Source: Halopseudomonas pelagia (GTDB taxonomy: Bacteria > Pseudomonadota > Gammaproteobacteria > Pseudomonadales > Pseudomonadaceae). Taken from it: DNA of 64,000 nucleotides. The stretch lies in NCBI RefSeq assembly GCF_009497895.1, contig NZ_CP033116.1:1736001-1800000 (forward strand), given 5' to 3'. A program made the translations under genes and the position numbers. The notes under the pieces are model-generated. The model ran no database searches. It worked only from the letters and a program-made list of their open reading frames with translations, and was not told the origin of the DNA. Position 1 is the first letter of the stretch. Every line of letters starts with the position of its first letter. Positions 53,638 through 63,457 of this stretch are shown in pieces.

Positions 53638-54735
53638 ATGTCTGATGAAGACCAACTCAAGGCACTACGTAAACGCATAGACAGTCTCGACGAGAAAATT
53701 CTCGAACTGATCAGCGAGCGCGCGCAGTGCGCGCAAACCGTTGCGCATGTGAAGCAGAAGTCCCTGCCCGAAGGCAGCAAGCCGATATTCTATCGGCCTG
53801 AACGTGAAGCCTGGGTGCTAAAGCACATCATGGAACTGAACAAGGGCCCGCTGGACAACGAGGAAATGGCCCGGCTGTTCCGTGAGATCATGTCTGCCTG
53901 TCTGGCGTTGGAAGAGCCACTGAGAGTGGCCTACCTGGGTCCTGAAGGCACTTTCACGCAGGCGGCAGCGATCAAGCATTTCGGCCATTCGGTGATTAGT
54001 GTGCCGATGGCGGCGATTGATGAGATCTTCCGTGAAGTGGCGGCGGGTGCCGTGCAGTTTGGTGTGGTGCCGGTGGAAAACTCCACCGAGGGCGCGATCA
54101 ATCACACACTGGACAGCTTTCTTGAGCACGACATGGTCATCTGCGGTGAGGTAGAGCTGCGCATTCACCATCATCTGCTGATCGGGGAAAACACCAAGAC
54201 CGACAAGATCTCCCGGGTGTATTCCCACGCCCAGTCGCTGGCTCAGTGCCGCAAATGGTTGGACGCGCATTATCCGAATGTCGAGCGGGTCGCAGTGGCC
54301 AGCAATGCCGAGGCGGCCAAGCGGGTCAAGGGCGAATGGAATTCGGCGGCGATTGCCGGGGATATGGCCTGCGAGCTGTATGGGCTGACGCGGATTGCCG
54401 ATAAGATCGAAGATCGCCCGGATAACTCCACGCGTTTTTTGATTATTGGTAGCCAGATGGTTCCGCCCACCGGCGACGACAAGACTTCGGTGATCGTCTC
54501 CATGCGCAACAAGCCGGGCGCGCTGCACCATCTGCTGCAGCCGTTCCACAACAACGGGATCGACCTGTCGCGCATCGAAACCCGGCCATCGCGCAGCGGT
54601 AAATGGACCTATGTATTCTTTATCGACTTCTTCGGTCACCAGCATGATCCTTTGATCAAGGACGCGCTGGAGCAGATCAATGAAGAGTCGGTGGCACTCA
54701 AGGTGCTGGGCTCCTATCCGAAAGCGGTACTCTAA
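53638..54735 (+). CDS. pheA: Chorismate mutase / prephenate dehydratase
   Basis: Bifunctional P-protein for phenylalanine synthesis: chorismate to prephenate, then phenylpyruvate. The AroQ-type mutase covers residues 1-90 (RIDSLDEKILELISERA). The dehydratase covers about 95-270 (VAYLGPEGTFTQAA, VENSTEGAINHTLD, NSTRFLIIG), and the ACT regulatory domain about 280-360 has GALHHLL and IETRPSRSG, which bind Phe for feedback inhibition. ATG 53638 gives MSDEDQLKALR, the usual start; ATG 53632 and TTG 53629 are alternatives. 365 aa. Confidence 0.96.
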   Translation: MSDEDQLKALRKRIDSLDEKILELISERAQCAQTVAHVKQKSLPEGSKPIFYRPEREAWVLKHIMELNKGPLDNEEMARLFREIMSACLALEEPLRVAYLGPEGTFTQAAAIKHFGHSVISVPMAAIDEIFREVAAGAVQFGVVPVENSTEGAINHTLDSFLEHDMVICGEVELRIHHHLLIGENTKTDKISRVYSHAQSLAQCRKWLDAHYPNVERVAVASNAEAAKRVKGEWNSAAIAGDMACELYGLTRIADKIEDRPDNSTRFLIIGSQMVPPTGDDKTSVIVSMRNKPGALHHLLQPFHNNGIDLSRIETRPSRSGKWTYVFFIDFFGHQHDPLIKDALEQINEESVALKVLGSYPKAVL

Positions 54736-54746
54736 TTCGTTAGCAA

Positions 54747-54811
54747 CAAGCCGCAGGCCGCAAGCTGCAAAAGGCAGTCGGAGCGGCTTGAGGCTTGTAG
54801 CTTGAGGCTCG
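54747..54811. repeat. CAAGCYGC/AGCTTG-type intergenic repeat
   Basis: The 80-nt gap between pheA and hisC is filled by alternating CAAGC..., AGGC... and AGCTTG units. CAAGCCGC (54747-54754) and GCGGCTTG (54783-54790) form a perfect 8-bp stem, and more partial repeats extend to 54811. Repeats built of such 7-8-nt units are frequent between genes in Pseudomonas. It may have inserted between two genes that are closely linked elsewhere. Confidence 0.65.
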
Positions 54812-54815
54812 TGTT

Positions 54816-55943
54816 ATGACCTGTGATTTTCTCAGCCTGGCATTGCCGGGTGTTCAAAAACTGTCTCCCTATGTGCCCGGTAAGCCGGTCGAAGAGCTGG
54901 CTCGTGAATTTGGCTTGCGTGCCGAAGATATTGTCAAACTGGCCAGCAATGAAAATCCGCTGGGCCCCAGCCCTCAGGCACTCGACGCTATACGGGGCGC
55001 CTGCGCCGAGTTGACGCGCTACCCTGATGGCAACGGCTTTCTGCTCAAGCAGGCACTGGCCGAGCGTCTGGGTGTGAACACGTCGATGATTACCCTGGGT
55101 AATGGTTCGAACGATATCCTTGAGTTGATCACCCGCGCCTTTGTCAGCCCTCAGCATGAAGTCGTCTTCAGCGAGCATGCCTTTGCGGTTTACCCGATTG
55201 TGACCCAGGCCGTCGGCGCTCGCCCGGTGGTCGTGCCGGCGCGTGACTGGGGGCATGATCTGGATGCCATGGCTGCAGCGATTACCCCGGCGACCCGTCT
55301 GGTGTTTATTGCCAATCCGAACAACCCGACCGGCACCTGGATCGAACGTCCGGCGCTGGAGCGTTTTCTCGCCAAGGTGCCGGAAAACGTGATCGTGGTG
55401 CTGGATGAGGCTTATACCGAATACGTGGAAACCGGCGATGTGCCCAACGGGCTGGACTACCTGACGCAATATCCTAACCTGCTGGTGTCTCGGACCTTCT
55501 CCAAGGCGTATGGCCTGGCCGCACTGCGGGTTGGTTACGGCATCTGTCAGCCGGCAATCGCCGATGCGATGAATCGCGTGCGCCAGCCGTTTAACGTCAA
55601 CAGCCTGGCTCAGGCTGCGGCGCTCGCCACGCTGCAAGACGAGGCGTACCTGGCTGAAAGCCGCAGAATCAACCGCGAGGGTATGGCGCAACTGGAGGCC
55701 GGTTTTACCTCGCTGGGGCTGACCTGGATATTTTCGCGTGGCAACTTTATTGCCGTGGACCTGGGCCGTGAAGCTGCACCGGTGTTTCAGGGCCTGCTAC
55801 GTCAGGGCGTTATCGTGCGACCAGTTGCCAACTACGGGATGCCCAACCATTTGCGCGTATCCATCGGCTTGCCGGAAGAAAACCAGCGGTTCCTTGAGGT
55901 GGTGGGCCGGGTAATGGCTGATGCAGCAGGTGCTGGCGAGTGA
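54816..55943 (+). CDS. hisC: Histidinol-phosphate aminotransferase
   Basis: A PLP aminotransferase; in this context (hisC2 of Pseudomonas) it may also act on aromatic keto acids. The 375-aa protein has LASNENPLGPSP, ANPNNPTGTW and K230 in TFSKAYGLAALRVGYG. The location between pheA and the tyrA-aroA fusion fits a role in Phe/Tyr transamination as well as histidine synthesis. GAGG 9-10 nt before the ATG. Its stop overlaps the GTG of the next gene (GTGA). Confidence 0.93.
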   Translation: MTCDFLSLALPGVQKLSPYVPGKPVEELAREFGLRAEDIVKLASNENPLGPSPQALDAIRGACAELTRYPDGNGFLLKQALAERLGVNTSMITLGNGSNDILELITRAFVSPQHEVVFSEHAFAVYPIVTQAVGARPVVVPARDWGHDLDAMAAAITPATRLVFIANPNNPTGTWIERPALERFLAKVPENVIVVLDEAYTEYVETGDVPNGLDYLTQYPNLLVSRTFSKAYGLAALRVGYGICQPAIADAMNRVRQPFNVNSLAQAAALATLQDEAYLAESRRINREGMAQLEAGFTSLGLTWIFSRGNFIAVDLGREAAPVFQGLLRQGVIVRPVANYGMPNHLRVSIGLPEENQRFLEVVGRVMADAAGAGE

Positions 55944-58183
55944 GCAATGTGAAAACGCTGTCACCTTCTAGCGCCACAATCGGGCGCCTTGCGGTGATCG
56001 GTCTGGGCTTGATTGGTGGCTCCTTTGCCAAAGGCATCCGTGAATCGGGTGTGTGCCGCGAGGTAGTCGGTTGTGATGCCAATCCAGTCACGCGCGAGCA
56101 GGCGTTGCCCCTCGGCGTGGTGGACCGCGTGACGCACAGCCTGGCGGAGGCGGTGCAGGGTGCTGACGTTATTCTGTTGGCGGTGCCGGTGCTGGCGATG
56201 GAAGCGGTCCTAACCGAACTGGCAGCGCTGGAGCTGGGCAAGGCGGTTCTGACTGATGTCGGCAGCACCAAAGGTGCGGTGGTCAAAGCGGTTGAGCTGG
56301 CATTTGGCAGTGTGCCGAAGCGCTTCGTCCCGGGCCACCCGATTGCCGGTTCGGAAAAAAGCGGGATCGAAGCGGCAAGCTCCGAGCTATTCAAGCGTCA
56401 CAAGGTGATTCTCACGCCGCTGGATGAAACCAGCACCGAAGCGCTGACGCTGACTACCGCCCTGTGGCAGACGCTGGGGGCAGATGTTGAACATATGCCG
56501 CTAGCTGATCATGACGAGGTGCTCGCAGCGACCAGTCATCTACCGCATTTGCTGGCCTTTTCATTGGTTGATACGCTGGCTGGCCGCAGCGAGAACCAGG
56601 ATATTTTTCGTTACGCAGCTGGTGGCTTCAGGGATTTTACCCGGATTGCCGCGAGCGATCCGGTGATGTGGCGGGATATTTTTCTTGCCAACAAGAACGC
56701 GGTTCTTCGGAGCCTGGATGCCTTCACTCACGATCTGGATCGGTTGCGTAACGCGATAGCGTCTGACGATGCGAACACCTTGCTCGGGGTATTTACCCGG
56801 GCGAAGGCGGCGCGCGAACACTTCAGTACTATTTTGGCCCGTAGGGCGTATATGGAACCTATGCAAACACAAGTCTGTAATTTTATTGCCAGCCCTGGTG
56901 GGCGCGTTCAGGGCAGCATCCGCGTACCCGGCGACAAATCCATTTCGCACCGCTCAATCATGCTTGGTTCGCTGGCGGAAGGAGTGACAGAGGTGGAAGG
57001 CTTTCTTGAGGGCGAAGACAGCCTGGCCACCTTGCAGGCCTTCCGTGACATGGGCGTGGTGATTGATGGCCCCCATCAGGGGCGGGTGACGATAAATGGC
57101 GTGGGCCTGCACGGGTTGCAGGCGCCTCCTGGGCCCCTTTATGTCGGTAATTCGGGCACCTCCATGCGCCTGCTATCCGGATTGCTCGCCGGGCAGATGT
57201 TCGACAGCGTGTTGATGGGCGATGCGTCTCTGACCAAGCGGCCCATGGGGCGCGTAGCGAAACCCCTGCGGGAAATGGGCGCGCGAATTGACACCGCCGA
57301 CGAGGGCAGGCCGCCACTGCGTATCATGGGCGACAGCCGGTTGATGGGTATGGACTACACTATGCCAATGGCCAGCGCCCAGGTGAAATCCTGCCTTTTG
57401 TTGGCCGGGCTGTATGCCGCGGGCAGTACCTCGGTGGTCGAGCCGGCGCCCACGCGCGACCACACCGAGAGAATGCTCAAGGGTTTCGGGTACCCGGTCA
57501 AGGTCGTAGGCGCCAAGGTCACCATTGAGCCGGGCCACAAGCTCCGCGCATGCAAGATCGATGTGCCGGCGGATATTTCCTCGGCGGCGTTTTTCATGGT
57601 TGCGGCGAGCATCGCCGAAGGCTCTGACTTGCTGCTTGAGCACGTAGGCATCAATCCGACGCGGATCGGCGTGATCAATATATTGCGCGCGATGGGTGGT
57701 GATCTGAGCCTGGAAAACGAGCGCGAGGTCGGTGGTGAGCCGGTGGCGGATATCCGGGTGCGCTACGCCCCGCTCAAAGGTATCGAGATCCCGATCGATC
57801 AGGTGCCGTTGGCCATCGACGAATTTCCGGTGCTATTCGTGGCTGCCGCCTGTGCGGAAGGCCGCACCGTTTTACGCGGCGCCGAGGAGTTGCGGGTCAA
57901 GGAATCCGACCGCATCCAGGTAATGGCTGACGGTCTGCAGGCGCTGGGGATCAAAGCAGAACCCACCCACGACGGTATTATTATCGACGGTGGTCAGATT
58001 CAGGGTGGTCAAGTCGACAGTCACGGCGACCATCGTATTGCCATGTCTTTCAGTGTCGCATCCCTGCGTGCTGCAGGAGATATTCTTATCACTGATTGCG
58101 CCAACGTGGCGACGTCATTCCCGGGCTTTGTCTCGCTGGCCAGTTCGGTCGGCATACAGGTTCGGTCGGAGGAGAACGCGTGA
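55940..58183 (+). CDS. Prephenate dehydrogenase / EPSP synthase fusion
   Basis: A TyrA-AroA fusion of 747 aa, the standard Pseudomonas form. TyrA (about 14-300) has the NAD motif [10 protein letters not shown] (19-28) and H133 in [12 protein letters not shown]. AroA (about 312-747) has [29 protein letters not shown] and [11 protein letters not shown]. It carries all four class II EPSP synthase signatures: GDKS, SAQVK, RDHTE and NPTR. Enzyme roles are prephenate to 4-hydroxyphenylpyruvate (tyrosine) and shikimate 3-phosphate plus PEP to EPSP. GTG start, overlapping hisC by 4 nt; its stop overlaps the cmk start. Confidence 0.96.
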   Translation: MSNVKTLSPSSATIGRLAVIGLGLIGGSFAKGIRESGVCREVVGCDANPVTREQALPLGVVDRVTHSLAEAVQGADVILLAVPVLAMEAVLTELAALELGKAVLTDVGSTKGAVVKAVELAFGSVPKRFVPGHPIAGSEKSGIEAASSELFKRHKVILTPLDETSTEALTLTTALWQTLGADVEHMPLADHDEVLAATSHLPHLLAFSLVDTLAGRSENQDIFRYAAGGFRDFTRIAASDPVMWRDIFLANKNAVLRSLDAFTHDLDRLRNAIASDDANTLLGVFTRAKAAREHFSTILARRAYMEPMQTQVCNFIASPGGRVQGSIRVPGDKSISHRSIMLGSLAEGVTEVEGFLEGEDSLATLQAFRDMGVVIDGPHQGRVTINGVGLHGLQAPPGPLYVGNSGTSMRLLSGLLAGQMFDSVLMGDASLTKRPMGRVAKPLREMGARIDTADEGRPPLRIMGDSRLMGMDYTMPMASAQVKSCLLLAGLYAAGSTSVVEPAPTRDHTERMLKGFGYPVKVVGAKVTIEPGHKLRACKIDVPADISSAAFFMVAASIAEGSDLLLEHVGINPTRIGVINILRAMGGDLSLENEREVGGEPVADIRVRYAPLKGIEIPIDQVPLAIDEFPVLFVAAACAEGRTVLRGAEELRVKESDRIQVMADGLQALGIKAEPTHDGIIIDGGQIQGGQVDSHGDHRIAMSFSVASLRAAGDILITDCANVATSFPGFVSLASSVGIQVRSEENA

Positions 58184-58872
58184 CAGATCAAGTTATTCCG
58201 GTTATCACCATCGACGGACCCGGCGGGTCCGGCAAGGGCACTATCGCTGGTCTGTTGGCCAGCCGACTGGGCTGGAAATTGCTGGATTCGGGAGCTCTTT
58301 ACCGGCTGCTGGCCTATGCCGCGCAGAATCATGGTGTGGACCTGACTAACGAAGAAGGGCTCAAGGCACTGGCAGCTTATCTGGATGTACAGTTCATCGC
58401 CGAAGACGGGCAGCGCGATCAGCGGATTATTCTTGAGGGTGAGGATGTCACCCGCGCGATCCGTACCGAGACCATGGGCACTGGCGCCTCGCAGGTAGCA
58501 GCGATTCCGGCGGTGCGTGAAGCGTTGCTCAACCGTCAACAGGCTTTCCGTGAAGCGCCAGGTCTGGTGGCGGACGGTCGCGACATGGGTACGGTGGTGT
58601 TTCCTGATGCGCAGTTAAAGGTATTTTTGACTGCCAGCCCGCATGAAAGAGCTGAACGACGCCACAAGCAGTTGCTCGGAAAGGGTGAAACTGCTAATCT
58701 GGCGAGTCTTCTCGATGAGATTATGGCTCGTGACGAGCGTGATATGAATCGCAGTGTGGCGCCTTTGCGTCCCGCAGACGATGCCATATTGCTTGATTCG
58801 ACTCACTTGTCGATTGAAGAAGTACTTGAATCAGTGCTGAAGGAAGCGCGCGACCGCGACCTGCAGGGCTGA
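58180..58872 (+). CDS. cmk: Cytidylate kinase
   Basis: Phosphorylates CMP and dCMP. The 230-aa protein has the P-loop GPGGSGKGT (13-21), [13 protein letters not shown] (about 156-168) and the NMP-binding [15 protein letters not shown] 8 nt before a GTG at 58180 sets the start; GTGA overlaps the previous stop. The frame is open further upstream inside aroA but without support. Cmk followed by rpsA is the general gammaproteobacterial arrangement. Confidence 0.96.
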   Translation: MTDQVIPVITIDGPGGSGKGTIAGLLASRLGWKLLDSGALYRLLAYAAQNHGVDLTNEEGLKALAAYLDVQFIAEDGQRDQRIILEGEDVTRAIRTETMGTGASQVAAIPAVREALLNRQQAFREAPGLVADGRDMGTVVFPDAQLKVFLTASPHERAERRHKQLLGKGETANLASLLDEIMARDERDMNRSVAPLRPADDAILLDSTHLSIEEVLESVLKEARDRDLQG

Positions 58873-58920
58873 TCAGGCCATCCGCTGCCGGGAAACCAGC
58901 CTGGCCGGCAACGGGCATTT

Positions 58921-58951
58921 TATAATCAACCCACATCAGCTGGTGATGTGG
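58921..58951 (+). promoter_or_regulatory. rpsA promoter -10 and leader hairpin
   Basis: A perfect TATAAT (58921-58926) lies 104 nt before rpsA. Directly after it, CCACATCA (58931-58938) and TGATGTGG (58944-58951) form an 8-bp stem with a 5-nt loop, near the expected transcript 5' end. No -35 match. Leader structure is known to matter for S1 autoregulation in E. coli; a role here is inferred. Confidence 0.5.
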
Positions 58952-59029
58952 CGGGTATGTGGGCTGCAGGGCGCGCGACAACAAGCGGCCAGGCGGTTAC
59001 TGCCTAAATAACCATTTACAGGATTCCAA

Positions 59030-60712
59030 ATGAGCGAAAGCTTTGCCGAACTTTTTGAAGAAAGTCTAGTTACCCTCGACATGCAGCCGGGTTCCATCAT
59101 CACCGGTATCATCGTGGACATCGACTCCGATTGGGTCACCGTTCATGCTGGCTTGAAGTCTGAAGGTGTCATCCCGCGTGAGCAGTTCCTGAACGATCAG
59201 GGCGAGCTGACGATCAAGGTGGGTGATGAGGTTCACGTTGCACTGGAAGCCGTTGAAGACGGTTTCGGTGAGACCAAACTGTCCCGTGAGAAGGCCAAGC
59301 GCGCCGAATCCTGGAAAGTCCTCGAAGCAGCTTTCGCCGCAGAAGAAATCGTCAAGGGTGTTATCAACGGCAAGGTCAAAGGTGGCTTTACCGTCGACGT
59401 CAACACTATCCGCGCGTTCCTGCCTGGCTCCCTGGTCGATGTCCGCCCTGTGCGCGATACCACGCACCTGGAAGGCAAGGAACTGGAATTCAAGGTCATC
59501 AAGCTTGACCAGAAGCGCAACAACGTTGTCGTTTCCCGTCGTGCCGTCCTCGAAGCCGAGAACAGTGCCGAGCGCGAAGCCCTGCTGGAAACCCTGCAGG
59601 AAGGCCAGGTGGTCAAAGGTATCGTCAAGAACCTCACAGATTACGGCGCATTCGTCGATCTGGGCGGCGTAGACGGCCTGCTGCACATCACCGACATGGC
59701 GTGGAAGCGTATCAAGCATCCTTCCGAAATCGTCAATGTTGGCGACGAGATCGACGTCAAGGTGCTGAAGTTCGACCGTGAGCGCAACCGCGTTTCTCTG
59801 GGCCTGAAGCAGTTGGGTGAAGATCCATGGGTCGCCATCACCGGTCGTTACCCTGAAGGTACTCGTGTTACCGCCAAGGTCACCAACCTTACCGATTACG
59901 GCTGCTTTGCCGAGCTGGAAGAGGGCGTTGAAGGTCTGGTACACGTATCCGAAATGGATTGGACCAACAAGAACATCCATCCTTCCAAAGTTGTCCAGGT
60001 GGGCGACGATGTAGAAGTTATGGTTCTGGATATCGACGAAGACCGTCGTCGTATTTCCCTGGGCATCAAGCAGTGCAAGATGAACCCATGGGAAGAGTTC
60101 TCCAGCAAGTTCAACAAGGGCGACAAGATCTCCGGTTCCATCAAGTCGATCACCGATTTCGGTATCTTCATTGGTCTGGACGGCGGCATCGACGGTCTGG
60201 TTCACTTGTCCGACATCTCCTGGAACGAAGCTGGCGAAGAAGCCGTGCGTCGTTTCAAGAAGGGCGACGAGATCGAAACCGTCATCCTGTCTGTTGATCC
60301 CGAGCGCGAGCGCATTTCTCTGGGCGTCAAGCAGCTGGAAGACGATCCGTTCTCCAACTTCGCTTCGCTGAACGAGAAAGGCACCATCCTCAACGGTATC
60401 GTCAAGGAAGTGGATGCCAAGGGTGCAGTAATTACCCTGGCGGAAGAAATCGAAGGCACGCTGAAGGCCTCCGAAATCAGCCGTGACCGTGTTGAAGATG
60501 CGCGTAACGTGTTGAATGTTGGCGACGAAATCGAAGCCAAGATCATCAGCATCGATCGCAAGAGCCGCGTGATCAGCCTGTCGATCAAGGCCAAGGATGT
60601 TGAAGACGAGAAAGAAGCCATCCAGGACCTGCGCAAGCAGGAAATGCAGGCTTCCGGTCCGACCACCATTGGTGATCTGATCAAGCAGCAGATGGAGAAC
60701 AAGGGCAACTAA
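59030..60712 (+). CDS. rpsA: 30S ribosomal protein S1
   Basis: S1 binds mRNA leaders and the small subunit and helps start translation, especially on structured or weak-SD messages. The 560-aa protein has six S1 repeats. The clearest four are [27 protein letters not shown] units at about 190-260, 277-347, 364-434 and 451-520, and the first two are divergent. AGGA 7 nt before the ATG. A UUCG-loop terminator follows. Low use of rare codons fits high expression. Confidence 0.98.
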   Translation: MSESFAELFEESLVTLDMQPGSIITGIIVDIDSDWVTVHAGLKSEGVIPREQFLNDQGELTIKVGDEVHVALEAVEDGFGETKLSREKAKRAESWKVLEAAFAAEEIVKGVINGKVKGGFTVDVNTIRAFLPGSLVDVRPVRDTTHLEGKELEFKVIKLDQKRNNVVVSRRAVLEAENSAEREALLETLQEGQVVKGIVKNLTDYGAFVDLGGVDGLLHITDMAWKRIKHPSEIVNVGDEIDVKVLKFDRERNRVSLGLKQLGEDPWVAITGRYPEGTRVTAKVTNLTDYGCFAELEEGVEGLVHVSEMDWTNKNIHPSKVVQVGDDVEVMVLDIDEDRRRISLGIKQCKMNPWEEFSSKFNKGDKISGSIKSITDFGIFIGLDGGIDGLVHLSDISWNEAGEEAVRRFKKGDEIETVILSVDPERERISLGVKQLEDDPFSNFASLNEKGTILNGIVKEVDAKGAVITLAEEIEGTLKASEISRDRVEDARNVLNVGDEIEAKIISIDRKSRVISLSIKAKDVEDEKEAIQDLRKQEMQASGPTTIGDLIKQQMENKGN

Positions 60713-60735
60713 GCCTTTGGGTTCCACCAGAAAAA

Positions 60736-60759
60736 GGGCGACTTCGGTCGCCCTTTTTT
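60736..60759 (+). terminator. rpsA intrinsic terminator with TTCG tetraloop
   Basis: GGGCGAC (60736-60742), loop TTCG, GTCGCCC (60747-60753), then T6, preceded by A5. It lies 24 nt after the rpsA stop. Confidence 0.95.
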
Positions 60760-60861
60760 GTGCCCGTCATTCCAGCGTCACGTCGTAAGCTTGCGGCTAA
60801 TGGCCAGGCATGGTAAAACCGAATGAAACGGATCTAGCCGCTTGATAAAAAAGGAAAAACC

Positions 60862-61155
60862 ATGACCAAGTCGGAGTTGATCGAGCGCATAGTGGAACAG
60901 CAGGGGCAGCTATCAGCCAAGGATGTGGAATTGGCGATCAAGACCATGCTGGAACATATGTCGCAAGCACTGGCCACCGGTGAGCGCATCGAGATAAGGG
61001 GCTTTGGCAGCTTCTCTCTGCATTACCGTGCACCGCGTGTCGGCCGTAATCCTAAAACCGGCGACTCCGTGGAACTGGAAGGCAAATATGTGCCGCACTT
61101 CAAGCCTGGCAAGGAGCTGCGCGATAGAGTTAACGAGTCGCTGCAAATGGCCTGA
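60862..61155 (+). CDS. ihfB: Integration host factor subunit beta
   Basis: The beta half of IHF, which bends DNA strongly at specific sites and shapes promoters and recombination sites. The 97-aa protein has the conserved [22 protein letters not shown] arm, with the intercalating Pro in NPKTG, and starts [15 protein letters not shown] 7 nt before the ATG. Its position between rpsA and lapA is the general one. Confidence 0.97.
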   Translation: MTKSELIERIVEQQGQLSAKDVELAIKTMLEHMSQALATGERIEIRGFGSFSLHYRAPRVGRNPKTGDSVELEGKYVPHFKPGKELRDRVNESLQMA

Positions 61156-61223
61156 AGCGGTATCAAGCCGCGTTTCCCTTGCGCTATACTGCGGGCTATA
61201 TGAATGGACTGGAGTCGAGTGGT

Positions 61224-61523
61224 ATGCAATGGCTAAAGCGCGCGGTACTGATTGTTATTCTTCTGCTTGTGGCCCTGGCGACCCTGGATTTCATGCTGGA
61301 AAACCAGCAAGGCATTCAACTTCAGTTTCTTGAGCTGCAATCCCCCGAATTACCCCTCTCGCTGTATATCGTTATCGCCTTTATTCTTGGCAGCCTGCTC
61401 GGCGTCTTTGTTGGCTGGTTGATTACTACCCGATTACGTCTCAAGTTGATGGTTCAGAGCAACGAGCTCAATCGTTACCGCAAGGAAGTCGACAAGCTGC
61501 GTACTCAGCCCATCAAGGACTGA
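61224..61523 (+). CDS. lapA: LapA family membrane protein (YciS/DUF1049)
   Basis: A 99-aa inner-membrane protein with two hydrophobic segments (about 5-25 and 43-67) and a cytosolic basic helix. LapA and LapB assemble with the LPS synthesis machinery and with FtsH to set LpxC levels. GGAG 9 nt before ATG 61224 is chosen; the frame opens 15 codons upstream. Five nucleotides separate it from lapB. Confidence 0.9.
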   Translation: MQWLKRAVLIVILLLVALATLDFMLENQQGIQLQFLELQSPELPLSLYIVIAFILGSLLGVFVGWLITTRLRLKLMVQSNELNRYRKEVDKLRTQPIKD

Positions 61524-61528
61524 TTCCC

Positions 61529-62707
61529 ATGCAGGAATTGCTGTTCCTTGGACTCTTTGTGTTGGCCTTGGGAATTGGCTGGTTTCTTGGGCGGCGCGAG
61601 GCCATCAAGGTGGGCTTCATGTTGGAACCGCATGGCAGCGCGCTGGATCGACAGTATTTTATTGGCTTGAACTATCTTCTGAATGAACAGCCCGATGAGG
61701 CCATTGAAACCTTCATTCGCGCGCTTGAAGTCAATCCTGAAACCGTCGAGACGCACATTGCCATTGGCAAACTGTTCTGCCAGCGCGGCGATGTGGAGCG
61801 TGCCATAAAGGTTCATCAAAATCTCCTGGCACGGCCTAACCTGACCCGTGAGCAAGCGGACCGGGTGCAGCTTGAGCTGGCGCGCGACTACCTCGTCGTC
61901 GGTATGCTCAATCGCGCCGAACGGCTGCTGGAGGAGCTGGTTGAAGCCGCTTCACCGCTGAGGGCAGAGGCGCTGGTGGATCTGGTCAAGGTGCATGAGC
62001 GCGAGCACGAGTGGGACAATGCCATCGTCGTGGGTACCAAGCTGGTTCAGGAGCGCTCAGCGTTTGCCGTGACACTGGCACACTACCATTGCGAGCGGGC
62101 ACTGGTTTTGCTTCAGGATAACAACCAGTCCGCCGCGCGAAAGCATCTTGGCCAGGCGCTCGATACCGACAGTGGTTGCATAAGGGCAATGTTGATGCTG
62201 GCTGAGCTGGATCTGGATCAAGGGCAGCCGCAAGCGGCACAACGCTGGCTGAACCGTCTGGCGGAGAAAGACGCTGATTTTGTGCCCCAAGCCTTGCCGC
62301 TGATACGTCGCTGCGCTGATAATGGCGCCCTCGACATGGTGCAGTATCTGGATCGGGTGATAGCCAGTAGCGCGCAACCGCAGGTGCAAAGCGTGTTGGC
62401 CCGAGCCGATCAGCTCAAGTCCCAGGCCAGCTTGCATGAAGTTAGTCATTTCGTGCTGGCCCATATTCAACAACAACCTTCCCTTCGGGGATTGCTCTAT
62501 CTGATTGACCTGCACCTGGATCATGTTGAGGCCAAAGGCCGTGACAATTTGTTGATCCTGCGGGGCATCGTCGAGGCGCTGGTCGTAGACAAGCTCCCGT
62601 ACCGTTGCGCTTCCTGTGGTTTTTTGGCCAAGAAGCTGCACTGGCAATGCCCCACCTGCCACGGTTGGTCAACCATCAGACCCCTCAAGGGGCGTGAGGC
62701 TGCGTAA
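61529..62707 (+). CDS. lapB: Lipopolysaccharide assembly protein LapB (YciM)
   Basis: LapB guides degradation of LpxC by FtsH and so balances LPS against phospholipid. The 392-aa protein has an N-terminal membrane anchor (about 2-20), a series of TPR helices (about 45-330), and a C-terminal rubredoxin-type zinc site (YRCASCGF and WQCPTCHGW). All three parts are intact, and the length is close to E. coli LapB. It follows lapA by 5 nt. Confidence 0.95.
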   Translation: MQELLFLGLFVLALGIGWFLGRREAIKVGFMLEPHGSALDRQYFIGLNYLLNEQPDEAIETFIRALEVNPETVETHIAIGKLFCQRGDVERAIKVHQNLLARPNLTREQADRVQLELARDYLVVGMLNRAERLLEELVEAASPLRAEALVDLVKVHEREHEWDNAIVVGTKLVQERSAFAVTLAHYHCERALVLLQDNNQSAARKHLGQALDTDSGCIRAMLMLAELDLDQGQPQAAQRWLNRLAEKDADFVPQALPLIRRCADNGALDMVQYLDRVIASSAQPQVQSVLARADQLKSQASLHEVSHFVLAHIQQQPSLRGLLYLIDLHLDHVEAKGRDNLLILRGIVEALVVDKLPYRCASCGFLAKKLHWQCPTCHGWSTIRPLKGREAA

Positions 62708-62745
62708 GACAGTCATCATGGACGTTCTTCAACAGGATTAAATGC

Positions 62746-63453
62746 ATGCCCTGCCATACCCCCGTTATCGTTGCTCTGGATTTCCCTGATATGTCTGCCG
62801 CCGTATCCCTGGCTGAGCAGCTTGACCCTGCACAGTGCCGCCTCAAGGTAGGCAAGGAGCTGTTCACCAGCAGCGGCCCTGCGGTGATCGAGAAATTGCA
62901 CAAGTTGGGCTTTGAAGTCTTTCTCGACCTCAAATTCCATGACATCCCGAATACGACTGCTGGCGCGGTGTTAGCTGCCGCAGAATTGGGCGTGTGGATG
63001 GTCAATGTGCATGCCGGTGGCGGGCGGCGAATGATGGAAGCCTGCCGCGAGGCGCTGGATGGCCGTCGTGGTCACCGCCCGCTGTTGACCGCAGTCACGG
63101 TTCTAACCAGTCTTGAGCAGGAGGATCTGCTGGAAGTCGGAGTGGACATCGAACCCATGGTACAGGTGCAGCGGCTAGCGCGGCTTACTCAGGAGTGTGG
63201 GTTGGATGGGGTGGTCTGCTCCGCTCGCGAAGCCAAGGCGCTGCGCAATGCCTTAGGTAATGATCTGCTGTTGGTTACTCCAGGGATCAGACCCGTTGAC
63301 GCCGTTGCCGATGACCAGCGGCGGATAGTGACGCCGCTGCAGGCTATTGAAAATGGCAGCAGTTACCTGGTGATCGGGCGCCCCATCACCAAGGCACATG
63401 ATCCGGCACAAGCGCTGGCCGACATCGTCGCCGAACTATCAGTTAGCGTCTGA
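62746..63453 (+). CDS. pyrF: Orotidine 5'-phosphate decarboxylase
   Basis: Converts OMP to UMP, the last step of de novo pyrimidine synthesis. The 235-aa TIM-barrel enzyme has the catalytic D61-x-K63-x-x-D66 set in [21 protein letters not shown] and the phosphate-binding [13 protein letters not shown] 8 nt before ATG 62746. It follows lapB by 38 nt and is convergent with the alcohol dehydrogenase gene (4 nt between stops). Confidence 0.97.
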   Translation: MPCHTPVIVALDFPDMSAAVSLAEQLDPAQCRLKVGKELFTSSGPAVIEKLHKLGFEVFLDLKFHDIPNTTAGAVLAAAELGVWMVNVHAGGGRRMMEACREALDGRRGHRPLLTAVTVLTSLEQEDLLEVGVDIEPMVQVQRLARLTQECGLDGVVCSAREAKALRNALGNDLLLVTPGIRPVDAVADDQRRIVTPLQAIENGSSYLVIGRPITKAHDPAQALADIVAELSVSV

Positions 63454-63457
63454 TCAG

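Noticed and set aside
59066..60727. 553-codon open frame antisense to rpsA
   Set aside because: Same effect of rpsA codon bias; the start lies in the terminator region of rpsA and the product has no known features.
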